Source: Lewinellaceae bacterium (lineage in GTDB: Bacteria; Bacteroidota; Bacteroidia; Chitinophagales; Saprospiraceae). From it: a stretch of 58,891 nt of DNA. The stretch is from the NCBI GenBank assembly GCA_016719605.1, contig JADJYW010000009.1, positions 1 through 58,891 on the forward strand, in the 5' to 3' direction. The notes beneath the pieces are model-generated. The model had not been told where the DNA came from. It searched no databases and saw nothing but the letters and a program-made list of their open reading frames with translations. Positions 20,050 through 28,392 of this stretch are shown in pieces (the first letter of the stretch is position 1; the number at the start of each line of letters is the position of its first letter). The position numbers and the translations under genes are program-made.

Positions 20050-21375
20050 CTATCGGGCCAGTTGAATCAACCCGCTCACCAGCTCGTTGCCCACCATCAA
20101 CCGATAGATGTACATGCCGGAGGCCGCCTGTTGGCTGCCGTTATTGCCGTTCCAGCGCGCGGTATACGTTCCGGGGCTTTTCTGACCGGCGTCAATACCG
20201 GCTACCTTCCGTCCGCCGAGGTCGAAAATATCCAGTGTTACCACAGCCGCTTGGGTGAGTTCATATTCGACGGTTACCTGTTCGGCAAACGGGTTGGGAA
20301 AGGTTTTGACCGATGCTGCCGCTATAGCCGATTCCTTGGTTGCGCTCACCAAATCGTATTTCAGTACCTGGCCGAATACCAGATCAACCACATACAGGTT
20401 GCCGGCGGGATCAAACGTGAAACTGGGCGCCAGGCCACCGATACCCTCGGCGATGGTTTGACGGGTGCCGTCGGGCAGCAATTTGATGACGGCCGCCGAG
20501 CCGAGGAAAAAATTCAGGGTAACCGAATCAATTTGTCCAAAAATACCAAACTGCATGACGCACAGGTTGCCGTCTTTGGGGTCGAATGCCATGTCCGTCA
20601 GGCAGGAAAAACCGGCGGCATGTACGCTGAGGTTGCCCGCAGCATCGAGGTTGTATACGTTGGCGGCGCCCTGGATAAACGGGAAGCCGGTGAGCTGGCT
20701 CACATGAAACGTACCGTCGGGCTTGCGCAGCACCTTGGTCGGCACGGGGTCCACCATCGGCGGACCAAACGGCAGCGGATTGGGGAACCGGTCAATGGTT
20801 TTCACAATGCTGAACGTGTCCGCCATTTTGTCCCATTTCACAATTGAGTTCGCACCCGCATCGGCGGTGTATATGTTGCCGGCAGCATCCCAGGCTACAT
20901 TGAACGGGTTGGATTGCACAAAACCCTGCGCGTGTACAAAATCGCCGTGGTCAATAACCTGCTCGACATTCGTCAGGGTGAGCGGTGTGCCGGGGGTGAA
21001 TGCGGATTTGTCCACCAGCAGCAACGTCTCCGACAACGCATGGTCGCCTTCACCGACCACGATGAGTACTTTGTTGTTGGGCTGCTGGTACGTTCGGTAT
21101 GACCCAACCACTTCCGCGGCCGCCTGAATATATGTGCTGGGCAAACCGGTCATAAAGATCGTCTTGTCACCCGTATTGGGGTCTACGATAAGAATACGCC
21201 CGTCGTTGTTCCCGGAACCGGACTCGGTTACCCAGATATTTCCCGTAGCGTCCACTTCGATGCCGGTAAGTCCGGGGTTAAATCCCGATGCTACAATCGT
21301 GGGCACAACTTGCGCATACAGGGAAAAAGATGCCGCCAAAAAGGCGATAACAATAGAGCATACTTGTTTTTTCAT
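20050..21375 (-). CDS. ScyD/ScyE-like beta-propeller protein with T9SS sorting domain
   Basis: 441 aa. The signal peptide is MKKQVCSIVIAFLAASFSLY-AQ. The propeller follows the ScyD/ScyE pattern, with NHL-like strands (GLTGIEVDATGNIWVTESGS, FNVAWDAAGNIYTADAGANS, CLTDMAFDPKDGNLCVMQFG, PSFTFDPAGNLYVVDLVFGQ). A T9SS C-terminal domain spans about 360-441 (FPNPFAEQVTVEYELTQAA...ASGMYIYRLMVGNELVSGLI). ScyD and ScyE are named after the cyanobacterial scytonemin cluster, but in Bacteroidota this family is simply a secreted propeller of unknown ligand. The gene is intact, and its transcript probably ends at the shared hairpin downstream. Confidence 0.85.
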   Translation of the reverse strand: MKKQVCSIVIAFLAASFSLYAQVVPTIVASGFNPGLTGIEVDATGNIWVTESGSGNNDGRILIVDPNTGDKTIFMTGLPSTYIQAAAEVVGSYRTYQQPNNKVLIVVGEGDHALSETLLLVDKSAFTPGTPLTLTNVEQVIDHGDFVHAQGFVQSNPFNVAWDAAGNIYTADAGANSIVKWDKMADTFSIVKTIDRFPNPLPFGPPMVDPVPTKVLRKPDGTFHVSQLTGFPFIQGAANVYNLDAAGNLSVHAAGFSCLTDMAFDPKDGNLCVMQFGIFGQIDSVTLNFFLGSAAVIKLLPDGTRQTIAEGIGGLAPSFTFDPAGNLYVVDLVFGQVLKYDLVSATKESAIAAASVKTFPNPFAEQVTVEYELTQAAVVTLDIFDLGGRKVAGIDAGQKSPGTYTARWNGNNGSQQAASGMYIYRLMVGNELVSGLIQLAR

Positions 21376-21496
21376 GGTGCATTATCGTTTGAAAGTTGAA
21401 TTGTGAGTTTGATGTGTTTGGTGGTTTGGGATTTGGGTTACATGTTCAGAAAACTATATCAACGGTGCTTTCTTCAACCTTGAAACGCCGCACGTG

Positions 21497-21582
21497 GGTC
21501 TTTTGACCCCGCGCCAGCCGCTCGATTATCACCCACTGTTGTGCGGAGTCAAAAGACCGGCGCCAAACCTGGAAGGTCTCGT
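21497..21582. repeat. Dispersed module, copy 2, with GGTCTTTTGAC inverted repeat
   Basis: GGTCTTTTGAC (21497-21507) and GTCAAAAGACC (21548-21558) are perfect inverted copies. The second lies in a 25-base stretch repeated at 6368-6391. The right end GGAAGGTCTCGTT (21570-21582) equals the outer edge of the element at 5171-5392. It lies in the 250-base gap upstream of the ScyD-like gene, where no gene is visible. Confidence 0.6.
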
Positions 21583-21626
21583 TGACCTGTCCGGTAGTAT
21601 GTGTAAAGCGTTTTTATCCTCGCAGA

Positions 21627-22217
21627 TTAATAAACCTGATCGGGCGGCATCGGCGCCGGCACTACGTTGCGCACGGGTTTGGTGCTTTTCAAATACTGAA
21701 ATATAGCCTCCACATCTTCCGCTTTCATACCCATGTAGTTGTACCACGGCATGGGCGGTTGCAGCATCCGGCCATCCGCCAACCCCTTGGATTTGCCTTG
21801 CGTCAGTGCTCGTGTGAATTGTTACAGCGACCAGGTGCCGATACCCGAATCATCGGAGGTGATATTGGCGGCAAACGTCGCGCCCCAAGGCCCAACGCCG
21901 ACGGTCAGGTCGGAATTGAACAGCGCCCAGCCATCCCGCAAGGCTTCTACCGTTGGTTTGCCGAAAGGGCGGTCGGACGGGTAGCCGGACAGCTGTAGTT
22001 CGGCGATAATTTCCGGCCCTTTCAGTCCCATACGTTTGGGCGAGTGGCAATCGTGACAGCCCAGTATCCCAACCAGGTATTCACCTTTTTTAATCACAGA
22101 TTCCTCCGACGGTGCAGCAGCAGCCACCGCAGCGGGTTGGTGCTCGGAGCAGCCCGACGACAGCCCGACAATTGCCGGCAAGACTGTTGTTAGGAGGACA
22201 AAAGCAGTTTGTTTCAT
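21627..22217 (-). pseudogene. c-type cytochrome lipoprotein with an in-frame nonsense codon
   Basis: 196 codons in one frame, interrupted by TAA at codon 132 (21822-21824; GTWSL*QFTRALTQGKSKG). The N-terminus is a lipoprotein signal with SSGC at Cys23. The heme-binding motif CHDCH is at 54-58, and a likely distal Met lies in PPMPWYNYMGM. The C-terminus AIFQYLKSTKPVRNVVPAPM is typical of monoheme cytochromes resembling the diheme-cytochrome/alcohol-dehydrogenase subunit group. Sequence quality is equally good on both sides of the stop, so the codon was probably a sense codon (for example GAA) until recently or is a base-call error. Without the tail the protein would lose the Met ligand. The cytochrome would sit in the periplasm or at the outer membrane and carry electrons. 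Confidence 0.75.
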
Positions 22218-22267
22218 ACCGAATCGTTTGTTTTTAAATTTTGACAGGATGTATTCCAGGGTGTGCC

Positions 22268-23866
22268 TTATTGTTTCACTATAGTTTTGGTCTCTACAAA
22301 AACGCCGTCGAGGTTGAGCGTCAGTTGGTAAACTCCGGCGGGCAAATCCACTGCCGACAAGGTGAACTCCTGCACGCCTTCCAGTTGTTCACCCCGGTCC
22401 AGCCAGCGCACGATTTTGCCCTGCGCGTCTTGCAGCACACAACGGAGGCGGCCGGGGCCGGGCAGGTTCAGGCGGACTTGCCATCGGTCGCGGGCCGGGT
22501 TGGGCGATACGGACAGTTTGAGGTTATAGCGTCCGTCGAGCGCCTTTTCTGGTGCGGCGCTGGAGGTGTTTTTTTGTAAAAAAACCTGGATAATCTGGCC
22601 GCTCGCCGAGGTGATACCGACCGTGTTGGCCACAAAAGGATTGCGCTGGTTTTCCGGCGTAACGATACCGCCGACGATGTAGCCGAGCAGGTGCGTGCCG
22701 TCGGGCAGGGCATCATAGTCCACCATGTCGTGCGTCTGCGTGGGCACGCCCTCCGCCAGAATAAACTCCGAGCTGGTGCCCGTATGGTAAGGCAGTTCGG
22801 TATCGAAGGCAACTTCCTCGTAGGCGCCGTCGGCTAAGCGGGTCACCCGGCTGATGGTTTTTACAAACGGCAGCCGGCCGTCCTTTTGCAGGATGCCCTG
22901 CCCGTCGAGCCAGTACTGGCTGATGCCGCCAAAAAAGAGGGTGTGCATTTCATTGGCCGACTGGGCGTACAGCGGCACCCGGGCGCAGTGGTAGTTGGCT
23001 AAAAACTGGCTGAATCCGTTGACCGACGTGTGCCCGGCAGCCGCCCGGATTTCGACAATATTCAGAAATGGAGCCAACGCCAGGCCCGGCTGAAACACTC
23101 CGGAAAAGGCAGTAAGCCCCAATTCGCCATTTTGAAAGACAGTAGGCGTGAGGTTGTAGTCGCGACGGTGCAGGTTGAGTTCGTCCGTGACGGCGCTTTG
23201 ATGCGTCACTTGCCCTCCGGAGTGGGTGAATTTGCGGATAGCATTTGTGTACGTTTGTGTCGGGTTGTCGGAATTGGCCGAGTAAACGCCGTCGAAACGG
23301 TGCCCGCCTACGAGGTAAAAGGTGTCGGCCAGGCGCTGCAACTGCCCGCCGGTGACGGCAAAAAACGTATCGCGGATTTGCTGAAAATGCGGCTGCAACG
23401 GCGCACTCCCCTGCACGGCCTGTACCAGCCCGGGGACGTTCACCAGGGTCAGGTAAGGGTAGGTGATGTGGTTTTGCTTCAGGGCACTTTGCCCGTAGCC
23501 GCCCACGAAGAGCAGCGTTTCGCCGTGCTGGAGAAACTCCATGTTGGCGCTGCGCAGTTGCTCCTGCAGGGTGTCGGGCAGCTCGTCTATGGGGCGTTGC
23601 CAAACCTGCCGGGCGGCGGGGTCCACCACCCAGATATTCTGGTTGGCATTGTTGGTATTAAACCCGCCGAATTTGGGGTGCATACCATCCCGGCGCCCCC
23701 CGATCAGCAGCCACTTACCGGCATGGGTAGCGTACGCAAAGGAGTGCAGCCCGGGCAAGCCAGGGATGGAGGTGGTGTCCAACTGGATGTTAAACTGACC
23801 CTGGCCCGACAGCGCTGCGGGCAGGGCCAACCAGACAAAACAGATGTTTTTGAGCCAAGTGATCAT
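22268..23866 (-). CDS. Kelch-like beta-propeller protein with T9SS sorting domain
   Basis: 532 aa from the ATG at 23866, which is followed by a signal peptide (ITWLKNICFVWLALPAALSG). An earlier in-frame start would put this hydrophobic stretch inside the protein. Kelch-like strands are visible (GKWLLIGGRRDGMHPKFGG, NIWVVDPAARQVWQRPIDEL, ETLLFVGGYGQ, DTFYLVGGHRFDGVY, MHTLFFGGISQYWLDGQ). A T9SS domain closes the protein (LSVSPNPARDRWQVRLNL...LPAGVYQLTLNLDGVFVETK). A TTTTG box (GCACTTTTGCCCC) directly precedes the ATG. Three direct repeats lie upstream, next to the adjoining hybrid regulator gene, which makes it a likely target of that regulator. The ligand is unknown. Confidence 0.85.
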   Translation of the reverse strand: MITWLKNICFVWLALPAALSGQGQFNIQLDTTSIPGLPGLHSFAYATHAGKWLLIGGRRDGMHPKFGGFNTNNANQNIWVVDPAARQVWQRPIDELPDTLQEQLRSANMEFLQHGETLLFVGGYGQSALKQNHITYPYLTLVNVPGLVQAVQGSAPLQPHFQQIRDTFFAVTGGQLQRLADTFYLVGGHRFDGVYSANSDNPTQTYTNAIRKFTHSGGQVTHQSAVTDELNLHRRDYNLTPTVFQNGELGLTAFSGVFQPGLALAPFLNIVEIRAAAGHTSVNGFSQFLANYHCARVPLYAQSANEMHTLFFGGISQYWLDGQGILQKDGRLPFVKTISRVTRLADGAYEEVAFDTELPYHTGTSSEFILAEGVPTQTHDMVDYDALPDGTHLLGYIVGGIVTPENQRNPFVANTVGITSASGQIIQVFLQKNTSSAAPEKALDGRYNLKLSVSPNPARDRWQVRLNLPGPGRLRCVLQDAQGKIVRWLDRGEQLEGVQEFTLSAVDLPAGVYQLTLNLDGVFVETKTIVKQ

Positions 23867-23920
23867 GGGGCAAAAGTGCCGAACAAACGTGCCGGTCGGG
23901 GTACCCTGTGGTTTCATCGG

Positions 23921-23985
23921 GGTGCCCGGAGGTTACATTTCGGGAAAAGGTGCCCGGAGGTTACCTCATGGTATCCGCCGGTTAC
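23921..23985 (-). promoter_or_regulatory. Three direct repeats upstream of the kelch-like gene (candidate AraC-type operator)
   Basis: On the minus strand GTAACCTCCGGGCACC occurs twice exactly (23921-23936 and 23949-23964). A third, 12 of 16 match (GTAACCGGCGGATACC) covers 23970-23985 and overlaps the end of the regulator gene. Spacings are 28 and 21 bases, one differing from the other by 7. The sites lie roughly 40-110 bases upstream of the predicted transcription start, a suitable place for an activator. The regulator is inferred from position only. Confidence 0.55.
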
Positions 23986-26900
23986 GCAACCTGGCTGGGC
24001 GGTATGCCGAATTTTTCCTTAAACGCCCGCGAAAAATACTTTTCGCTGCCAAAACCCACCCGGGCTGCCACCTCATAAACCATTCCCTCCCGGTTGCGGA
24101 GCATGGCCATAGCGCGATCGAGGCGGTAGTTGCGCACAAAATCGGTCACATTCTGGTCGGTGACGGCTTTCAGTTTGCGGTGGAGTTGTACCCGGCTGAT
24201 GCACATTTTTTGAGCAAGGTCTTCCACGCGGATGGTTTCGTCGGACAAGTACTGCTCCACCATGGCCGTAAAACGGCGCAAAAACTCCCGGTCGAGCGGC
24301 GTGAGGTGTTCTCCCACAGGGAGGTTTTCGCCGGGTGCAGGCGGCAATTGGCCGTAGCGTTGGCGCAGGCGGCGGCGAATTTCCACGAGGTTTTCCATCC
24401 GGGCCAGCAGTTCGTCGGTGTTGAACGGTTTGGTCAGGTAGTCGTCGGCGCCTGTGCGCAAGCCTTTAATTTTGGCGTCCATGGCCGATTTGGCGGTGAG
24501 CAGGATCACGGGGATGTGTGCCGTCAATTCGTTGTTTTTCAACGCATCGCACACAGCATAGCCGTCTTTGCGGGGCATCATCAGGTCGGAAATAACAATA
24601 TCGGGGACCAGTTCCACAGCCTTGCGCACCCCTTCCATGCCGTCGGAGGCTTCCGCGACCTGCCAGTATGCCTGGATACACTGTTTGACAAACGCGCGCA
24701 GTTCGGTGTTGTCTTCGATGAGCAGCGCGATCGGGCGCTTGGTGTCGGCCGGGCGGTGTGTGTTTTTTTCCTCCAAAACAGGGCTATCGGGCACTATTGC
24801 TGCCGGCGCCGGCACGTCGCCGCCTTCCATTAAGGGCAGTCGGCAGGTGAACGTGGAACCTTTTCCCGGTTCGCTTTCCACGGAAATACCACCGCCCATA
24901 CGTTCGGCCAGTTCCTTGCACAGCGCCAAACCAATACCCGTGCCTGCGCCCACGCGGGTATCGGTTTCATCCACCTGGTAAAAACGCTCAAACACTTTGC
25001 CCAGCGCCTCGGCAGGGATACCAATGCCGGTGTCGGAAACTTCCATCAGGATGTAAGGCGCATCCCGGGTCGCCTTTTGGCCCTTCTGTACGGATACCCG
25101 AACCGACACGTTTCCGCCTTCCGGCGTAAATTTCAAAGCATTGGAAAGCAGGTTATTCAGCACCGTTTCCACTTTGCCGGCATCGAACAGGCACGCGGGT
25201 ACGTCGGGGGCAATTTGCAGGCTGAACCGGACGCTCCGCTGCTCGGCCAACGGCAGGAAGGCGCGGTAGATGCCCCGCACCATTTCGGCAAAATTGCCTT
25301 GCCGGAGGTCAAGGCCCATACTGCCGTTTTCCAGTTTGGCCATATCGAGCAATTGGTTGACGAGGTTTAAAAGCCGGTGGCTGTTGGCCTCGATGTGCCG
25401 GGCGTTTTCCCGGGTTTCCGGCTCGGCTGTTTTGGCGAGGATACGGCGTGCCGGTTCGAGGATGAGTGCCAACGGGGTACGGAACTCGTGGGTGACATTG
25501 CTGAAAAACCTGGTTTTCATTTGTTCCAGCGCTTTCACCCGTGCTGTTTCCCGGTGTTCGTAGGCCAGTTGCTCGCGCAATTGTACCCGCCGCATCTGGA
25601 ATTGGTACGCGCGCCGGCCCCCCAAAAGCAGCAGCAGGACATACATGCCGATGGCCATACCGGAGCGCCACCACGGCGGTAGTATGGTGATCGCGATGGG
25701 ATTGGCTGCGCTCTGCCAGGCGCCCTCGCCGTTATTTCCCTGCACCAGAAACGTGTATCGCCCGGGAGCCAGGTGTGTGAAATGCGCAAAGCGGATGGTG
25801 CCCGTTTCCACCCAGTCGGGGTCGGCGCCGACGAGGCGGTAACGGTAGCGGTTTTTGGCCGGATCGGTAAAATCCAGCACGGCAAACTCGAACGAGAGGT
25901 TGTTCTGGTCGGGGCCAAGACGCAATTCGCGCAGAAATTCCAGCGGCTGGTTGAGCGGACTTTCGGGTGCGCCGAAGGCGGCGCGTTGGTGGTTGATGCG
26001 CAGCCCGACAATGAATACCGGCGGCGGCGTGGTGTCCGGCAATACCGCTTCGGGGAAAAAGTGGTTCAGTCCGTTCACCCCGCCAAACAACAATTCGCCG
26101 TTGGCGGCTTTAAAAAATGCCTGGGTATTGAACTCGTTGTCCTGCAACCCCTGGACTGCCGTGAATGCCGTGATTGCTCCGCCCAAGGCTCTCGCCTGCG
26201 CAGACAGGATTCCGTCCTTTGTGGCGATATTAATTTTGGCCAATCCCCGGTTGGTACTGCACCACAGTTCGTCTTTGCCGCCTGCAAGAATACCGTACAC
26301 CACATCGTCGGGCAGTCCGTCCCGGGTGGTAATATGCCTGAAACGTCCGCTGCGCAGGTCGAGCCGGTTGATGCCACCCCCTTTGGTACCGATCCAGAGT
26401 ACGCCCCCGGGGTCGGCGGGATCGGGCAGCAAGCAGGCGATGACGTTGTTGTTGATCCCTTGCTGATTAGCGGGATCGGCCTGCAGGAGTTCAAATGCGC
26501 AGGTTTTGTCGTTGGGTACGCACTTGACGAGACCCTGTTGGGTGCCTACCCAAAGGGTGCCGTTGCCGTCTTCCGCCAGCGCGTACGCGCGTACGGAGCC
26601 GGCTTTTTCACCAAAAGACGCGGTGTAATCGAACATATCGAACCGGGCGGTTTTGGGGTCGAAGCGGACCAGCCGGCAGTTTGATCCGGTTGTCCAGAGG
26701 CATCCGTCGGCTGTTTGCAAGAGCCGGGCGTAAGTGTACGGTTTGAACCACTGTTCCGGCCTCCTGGCGCCGGAAGTTTGTATTTCCGTCGGCAGCGTAT
26801 CGAACGGAAACGGATACGATGTTGATTGCCCGTTCTCGGGGTTGTAGTGCCGCAGTTCGGACAAAGGGGGTTCGTGTTCGTCCCGGCCCAGCAGCCAGTA

Positions 26901-28109
26901 CATGCCGGAGGGTTCTATGCACAAATCCAGCACCCGCCTGGGGCCGTTCGGGAAAGCGCGTTGGGCGCTGATTTTGCCGGTTGCCGGGTCGAAGGGGAAA
27001 ACCTCGTTTACCACTTTGCAGAAATAGCGGTCGCGGGTATCGCGCCACAAGCCCCAGATGCTCGTTCCGGCTGCGCCTTTGTGAAAAAGTTGTTTTTTGG
27101 GGTTGATTTTGCGCAAGCCGTAGCCCTGCGTGCCGATCCAGATATTGCCGTTGTGGTCTGTTGCAACGGCCGATATATCGGCGTCTACCTCCCAGTCGGG
27201 TTTGGAAAGGTCCGGTGTTTCGCCTGGAGCCACTTGCCACAGCCGGTGCTTCAGCGCCAACCAGTAACTGCCGTCTGGAGCAGGCCTGGCTAACGACGTA
27301 GCCGATTTTGATTGGGGTGAAAATATGGCCTCCTGAAGTTGTCCGTTTTTAAAACAAACCAGCCCGTTCGGGATTGATCCCCAGATGTCGCGCCGGCTAC
27401 CGGTGTCGGAAATTTTGCCGACAGGCCGTACAAAACCCTTATCCGGCTCCACCTGATAGATACGTTTGTTGGAGTAAACCCGCACGGCGCCGCCATCCTC
27501 CCGGGCCTTGATGGTCATCAGAACGACATCGGCAGAGTCCTCCGGCAAATGAAACTGTTCGGACGGGAACAGGGTCACCTTGGTCAGACTGCCCAGGTCG
27601 GGTTCGGCGGGCAATTGTGCCTTCCAGGTAGCCGGAATGCCGATATGTACCAGACAGTTTCCCCTTTGCAACAGATAAACCGACCCGTCCGGAGCCTCAT
27701 AAATGCTGATTATTTCAAAGGAAGCCCCCTTGACACTGTGGTTGAAATGGAGTGGAAAATGAAAAAAACGCCCGCTGCGCCGGTCATACAAATCCAGTCC
27801 CCGGCTTTCGGTACCTACCCACAGCCAGCCCCGGCTGTCTTCAAACAGCGCGGTCACAGTGTTTTCTGCAAGAGAAAAAGGATCGAAAGGATTGTGGCTG
27901 AAAACCTTGAAATTGTACCCGTCGAAACGGTTCAGACCGTCTTTGGTGGCCACCCACAGAAATCCGTCGCGGGTTCGGCAAATATCGAAGATCATGCCTT
28001 GCGACAGCCCGTGCTCAATGGTGATGGATTCCGGTTGTACCCGCTGAGCCGGCAACGGGGTGCAGGCCGGCAATAACCAAAGTGACAGGGCGAGAATTCG
28101 GGCGAACAT
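23982..28109 (-). CDS. Hybrid two-component regulator: Reg_prop/Y_Y_Y sensor, histidine kinase, receiver, AraC-type HTH
   Basis: 1375 aa from the ATG at 28109, which opens a signal or anchor sequence (MFARILALSLWLLPACTPLP). Domains in order: two-bladed periplasmic propeller sensor (GLSQGMIFDICRTRDGFLWV onward, about 25-740); Y_Y_Y domain (about 755-800); membrane helix (about 810-835); histidine kinase with phospho-acceptor His near 874 in NVTHEFRTPLALIL; N box LLSNALKFTPEGG near 990; SDTGIGIPAEAL and GTGIGLALCKELAERMGGG; receiver (LLIEDN...DIVISDLMMPRKDGY, Asp near 1173); and AraC-type DNA-binding domain (about 1280-1372, VEDLAQKMCISRVQLHRKLK and VGFGSEKYFSRAFKEKFG). This architecture is complete. 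In Bacteroidota such one-protein systems sense a ligand outside the inner membrane and activate neighbouring genes. The adjacent kelch-like gene is the best candidate target. Confidence 0.93.
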   Translation of the reverse strand: MFARILALSLWLLPACTPLPAQRVQPESITIEHGLSQGMIFDICRTRDGFLWVATKDGLNRFDGYNFKVFSHNPFDPFSLAENTVTALFEDSRGWLWVGTESRGLDLYDRRSGRFFHFPLHFNHSVKGASFEIISIYEAPDGSVYLLQRGNCLVHIGIPATWKAQLPAEPDLGSLTKVTLFPSEQFHLPEDSADVVLMTIKAREDGGAVRVYSNKRIYQVEPDKGFVRPVGKISDTGSRRDIWGSIPNGLVCFKNGQLQEAIFSPQSKSATSLARPAPDGSYWLALKHRLWQVAPGETPDLSKPDWEVDADISAVATDHNGNIWIGTQGYGLRKINPKKQLFHKGAAGTSIWGLWRDTRDRYFCKVVNEVFPFDPATGKISAQRAFPNGPRRVLDLCIEPSGMYWLLGRDEHEPPLSELRHYNPENGQSTSYPFPFDTLPTEIQTSGARRPEQWFKPYTYARLLQTADGCLWTTGSNCRLVRFDPKTARFDMFDYTASFGEKAGSVRAYALAEDGNGTLWVGTQQGLVKCVPNDKTCAFELLQADPANQQGINNNVIACLLPDPADPGGVLWIGTKGGGINRLDLRSGRFRHITTRDGLPDDVVYGILAGGKDELWCSTNRGLAKINIATKDGILSAQARALGGAITAFTAVQGLQDNEFNTQAFFKAANGELLFGGVNGLNHFFPEAVLPDTTPPPVFIVGLRINHQRAAFGAPESPLNQPLEFLRELRLGPDQNNLSFEFAVLDFTDPAKNRYRYRLVGADPDWVETGTIRFAHFTHLAPGRYTFLVQGNNGEGAWQSAANPIAITILPPWWRSGMAIGMYVLLLLLGGRRAYQFQMRRVQLREQLAYEHRETARVKALEQMKTRFFSNVTHEFRTPLALILEPARRILAKTAEPETRENARHIEANSHRLLNLVNQLLDMAKLENGSMGLDLRQGNFAEMVRGIYRAFLPLAEQRSVRFSLQIAPDVPACLFDAGKVETVLNNLLSNALKFTPEGGNVSVRVSVQKGQKATRDAPYILMEVSDTGIGIPAEALGKVFERFYQVDETDTRVGAGTGIGLALCKELAERMGGGISVESEPGKGSTFTCRLPLMEGGDVPAPAAIVPDSPVLEEKNTHRPADTKRPIALLIEDNTELRAFVKQCIQAYWQVAEASDGMEGVRKAVELVPDIVISDLMMPRKDGYAVCDALKNNELTAHIPVILLTAKSAMDAKIKGLRTGADDYLTKPFNTDELLARMENLVEIRRRLRQRYGQLPPAPGENLPVGEHLTPLDREFLRRFTAMVEQYLSDETIRVEDLAQKMCISRVQLHRKLKAVTDQNVTDFVRNYRLDRAMAMLRNREGMVYEVAARVGFGSEKYFSRAFKEKFGIPPSQVA

Positions 28110-28169
28110 GATTATGAAGCGTGGCGCATCCGGTACAACCCCGACAGGGGTGCTGCATTTCAGCGGGGG

Positions 28170-28177
28170 CAAATCTA
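28170..28177 (-). promoter_or_regulatory. -7 box TAGATTTG of the hybrid regulator gene
   Basis: A perfect TAnnTTTG match on the minus strand, about 60 bases before the ATG. A TTG 23 bases further upstream (in AAAATTGTAG) may be the -33 element. Confidence 0.55.
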
Positions 28178-28227
28178 CATGATGTTTTGGGGCCACACTA
28201 CAATTTTACCGCACCCGGCGGCGCACC

Positions 28228-28332
28228 ATGGGCGAGGCGGTAATGGTTTCGATCTGCGGGGAACCGGGGCAGTTGATTTGGGAGAACCGCATCCTAGCGG
28301 TGGAGGATTTGCAGGTACAGACAAAAACTTGA
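28228..28332 (+). pseudogene. Stray fragment of a T9SS sorting domain
   Basis: Bases 28230-28318 align with 36534-36622 of the HYR-repeat gene, including identical runs such as GGGGCAGTTGATTTGGGAGA and GCGGTGGAGGATTTGCAGGT. The fragment still reads in frame from ATG to TGA as MGEAVMVSI...GQLIWENRILAVEDLQV, 34 residues, which is part of the C-terminal domain and cannot fold or be exported alone. It lies between two divergent regulator genes and overlaps no known gene. Most likely a remnant left by recombination between T9SS genes. Confidence 0.75.
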
Positions 28333-28344
28333 CGGTACGCGGTA

Positions 28345-28352
28345 TACTTTTG
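28345..28352 (+). promoter_or_regulatory. -7 box TACTTTTG of the second hybrid regulator gene
   Basis: A TAnnTTTG match 41 bases before the ATG at 28393. No TTG is found at standard spacing. The box lies just after the stray sorting-domain fragment, which may therefore be part of the promoter upstream region. Confidence 0.5.
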
Positions 28353-28392
28353 CATCCGGTATTTCCCGACATTTAATTATTTCGCCACCCGG

